Source of the DNA: Deltaproteobacteria bacterium
Lineage (GTDB): Bacteria > Desulfobacterota > Desulfobacteria > Desulfobacterales > Desulfatibacillaceae
Assembly (NCBI GenBank): GCA_019308705.1
Contig: JAFDHW010000116.1
Coordinates: 1 to 7,262 of the forward strand
DNA: 7,262 nucleotides
Direction of reading: 5' to 3'
In this document: piece by piece, positions 7,008 through 7,262 of the stretch
How the letters are laid out: each line of letters begins with the position of its first letter
Numbering within the stretch: the first letter of the stretch is position 1
Position numbers and translations under genes: made by a program
The notes under the pieces: model-generated
Database searches by the model: none
Seen by the model: only the letters and a program-made list of their open reading frames with translations
What the model was told of the DNA's origin: nothing

Positions 7008-7026
7008 TTGGCCGCATTGCGGCCGA
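7008..7026 (+). promoter_or_regulatory. Hairpin in the rpsO leader, possible S15 autoregulatory site
   Basis: In the 67-nt truB-rpsO gap, GGCCGC (7010-7015) pairs with GCGGCC (7019-7024) around an ATT loop. The helix is extended by a U-G wobble (7009/7025) and a U-A pair (7008/7026). It ends 11 nt before the AGGAGG Shine-Dalgarno of rpsO. S15 is known in several bacteria to repress its own mRNA through leader structures, often using adjacent G-U and G-C pairs that mimic its 16S site; such a pair is present here. There is no T-tract, so it is not an intrinsic terminator. The regulatory role is inferred. Confidence 0.4.
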
Positions 7027-7049
7027 TCAACGAAAAGAGGAGGCGAAAA

Positions 7050-7262
7050 GTGGTTCTGAACCCGGAAGACAAAAAGCAGGTGATCGAAAAGTTCAAGACC
7101 CACGACCAGGACACGGGTTCCCCCGAAGTCCAGGTGGCGCTGCTGACCAACCGCATCACGTATCTCACCGAACATTTCAAGGTGCACAAGAAGGATCACC
7201 ATTCCCGGCGCGGCCTGCTCAAGCTGGTGGGCCAGCGCAGGCGCCTGCTCAACTACTTGAAG
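7050..7262 (+). CDS. rpsO: 30S ribosomal protein S15 (3' end cut by window)
   Basis: S15 is a primary 16S rRNA-binding protein that organises the central domain of the 30S platform. The 71 codons present encode a protein beginning [15 protein letters not shown], with the diagnostic [15 protein letters not shown] (22-36) and the rRNA-binding [20 protein letters not shown] (48-67). The complete protein is usually 89 residues, so about 18 codons lie past the right edge. The start is GTG at 7050, supported by a full AGGAGG (7038-7043) 6 nt upstream and by family length. In related operons pnp follows, which would be just beyond the window. Confidence 0.96.
   Translation, partial: MVLNPEDKKQVIEKFKTHDQDTGSPEVQVALLTNRITYLTEHFKVHKKDHHSRRGLLKLVGQRRRLLNYLK

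Noticed and set aside
1..7262. CRISPR arrays, phage genes, toxin-antitoxin or defence systems
   Set aside because: No regularly spaced repeats and no such genes are visible; apart from the IS fragment the window is a standard housekeeping operon.

Overview
The window is a bacterial chromosomal segment carrying the conserved translation and transcription operon rimP-nusA-infB-DUF503 (ylxP-like)-rbfA-truB-rpsO, all on the + strand, preceded by a tRNA-Gly gene and, at the left edge, by a fragment of an insertion sequence on the - strand. The DNA is GC-rich, with strong G/C preference at third codon positions. The gene order, a long two-IF2_N-domain IF-2 and a DUF503 gene between infB and rbfA suggest a high-GC member of the former Deltaproteobacteria (Desulfobacterota-like). 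This is an inference from overall resemblance, not from a database search.

Layout. Positions 1-222 hold the 5' end of a transposase-like gene on the - strand and the likely end of its element, marked by a repeated TGACAT motif and a perfect 8-bp inverted repeat. A well-formed promoter (TTGACA, 17-bp spacer, TAGTGT) at 258-286 lies outside that end and drives a complete tRNA-Gly(CCC) with encoded CCA (300-375). A clear intrinsic terminator (505-533) and a second terminator-like hairpin (578-598) separate the tRNA from rimP. No strong promoter is visible between them and rimP, so the operon may depend on read-through from the tRNA promoter, an arrangement like the metY-rimP-nusA leader of E. 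coli.

From 618 the genes are tightly packed. rimP and nusA are 10 nt apart, with the nusA Shine-Dalgarno overlapping the rimP stop. nusA and infB are separated by 114 nt that hold two or three small hairpins and a TATAAC box but no ylxR/ylxQ. infB and DUF503 are 42 nt apart, DUF503 and rbfA overlap by ATGA, rbfA and truB are 11 nt apart, and truB and rpsO are 67 nt apart. rpsO starts with GTG and is cut by the window end after 71 codons.

Together the products mature the 30S subunit (RimP, RbfA, S15), start translation (IF-2), modify tRNA (TruB) and control transcription elongation and termination (NusA). I see no exotic or undescribed multi-gene system. The points most worth a second look are the IS remnant abutting the operon promoter, the tRNA/terminator leader, the rpsO leader hairpin and the uncharacterised DUF503 gene.
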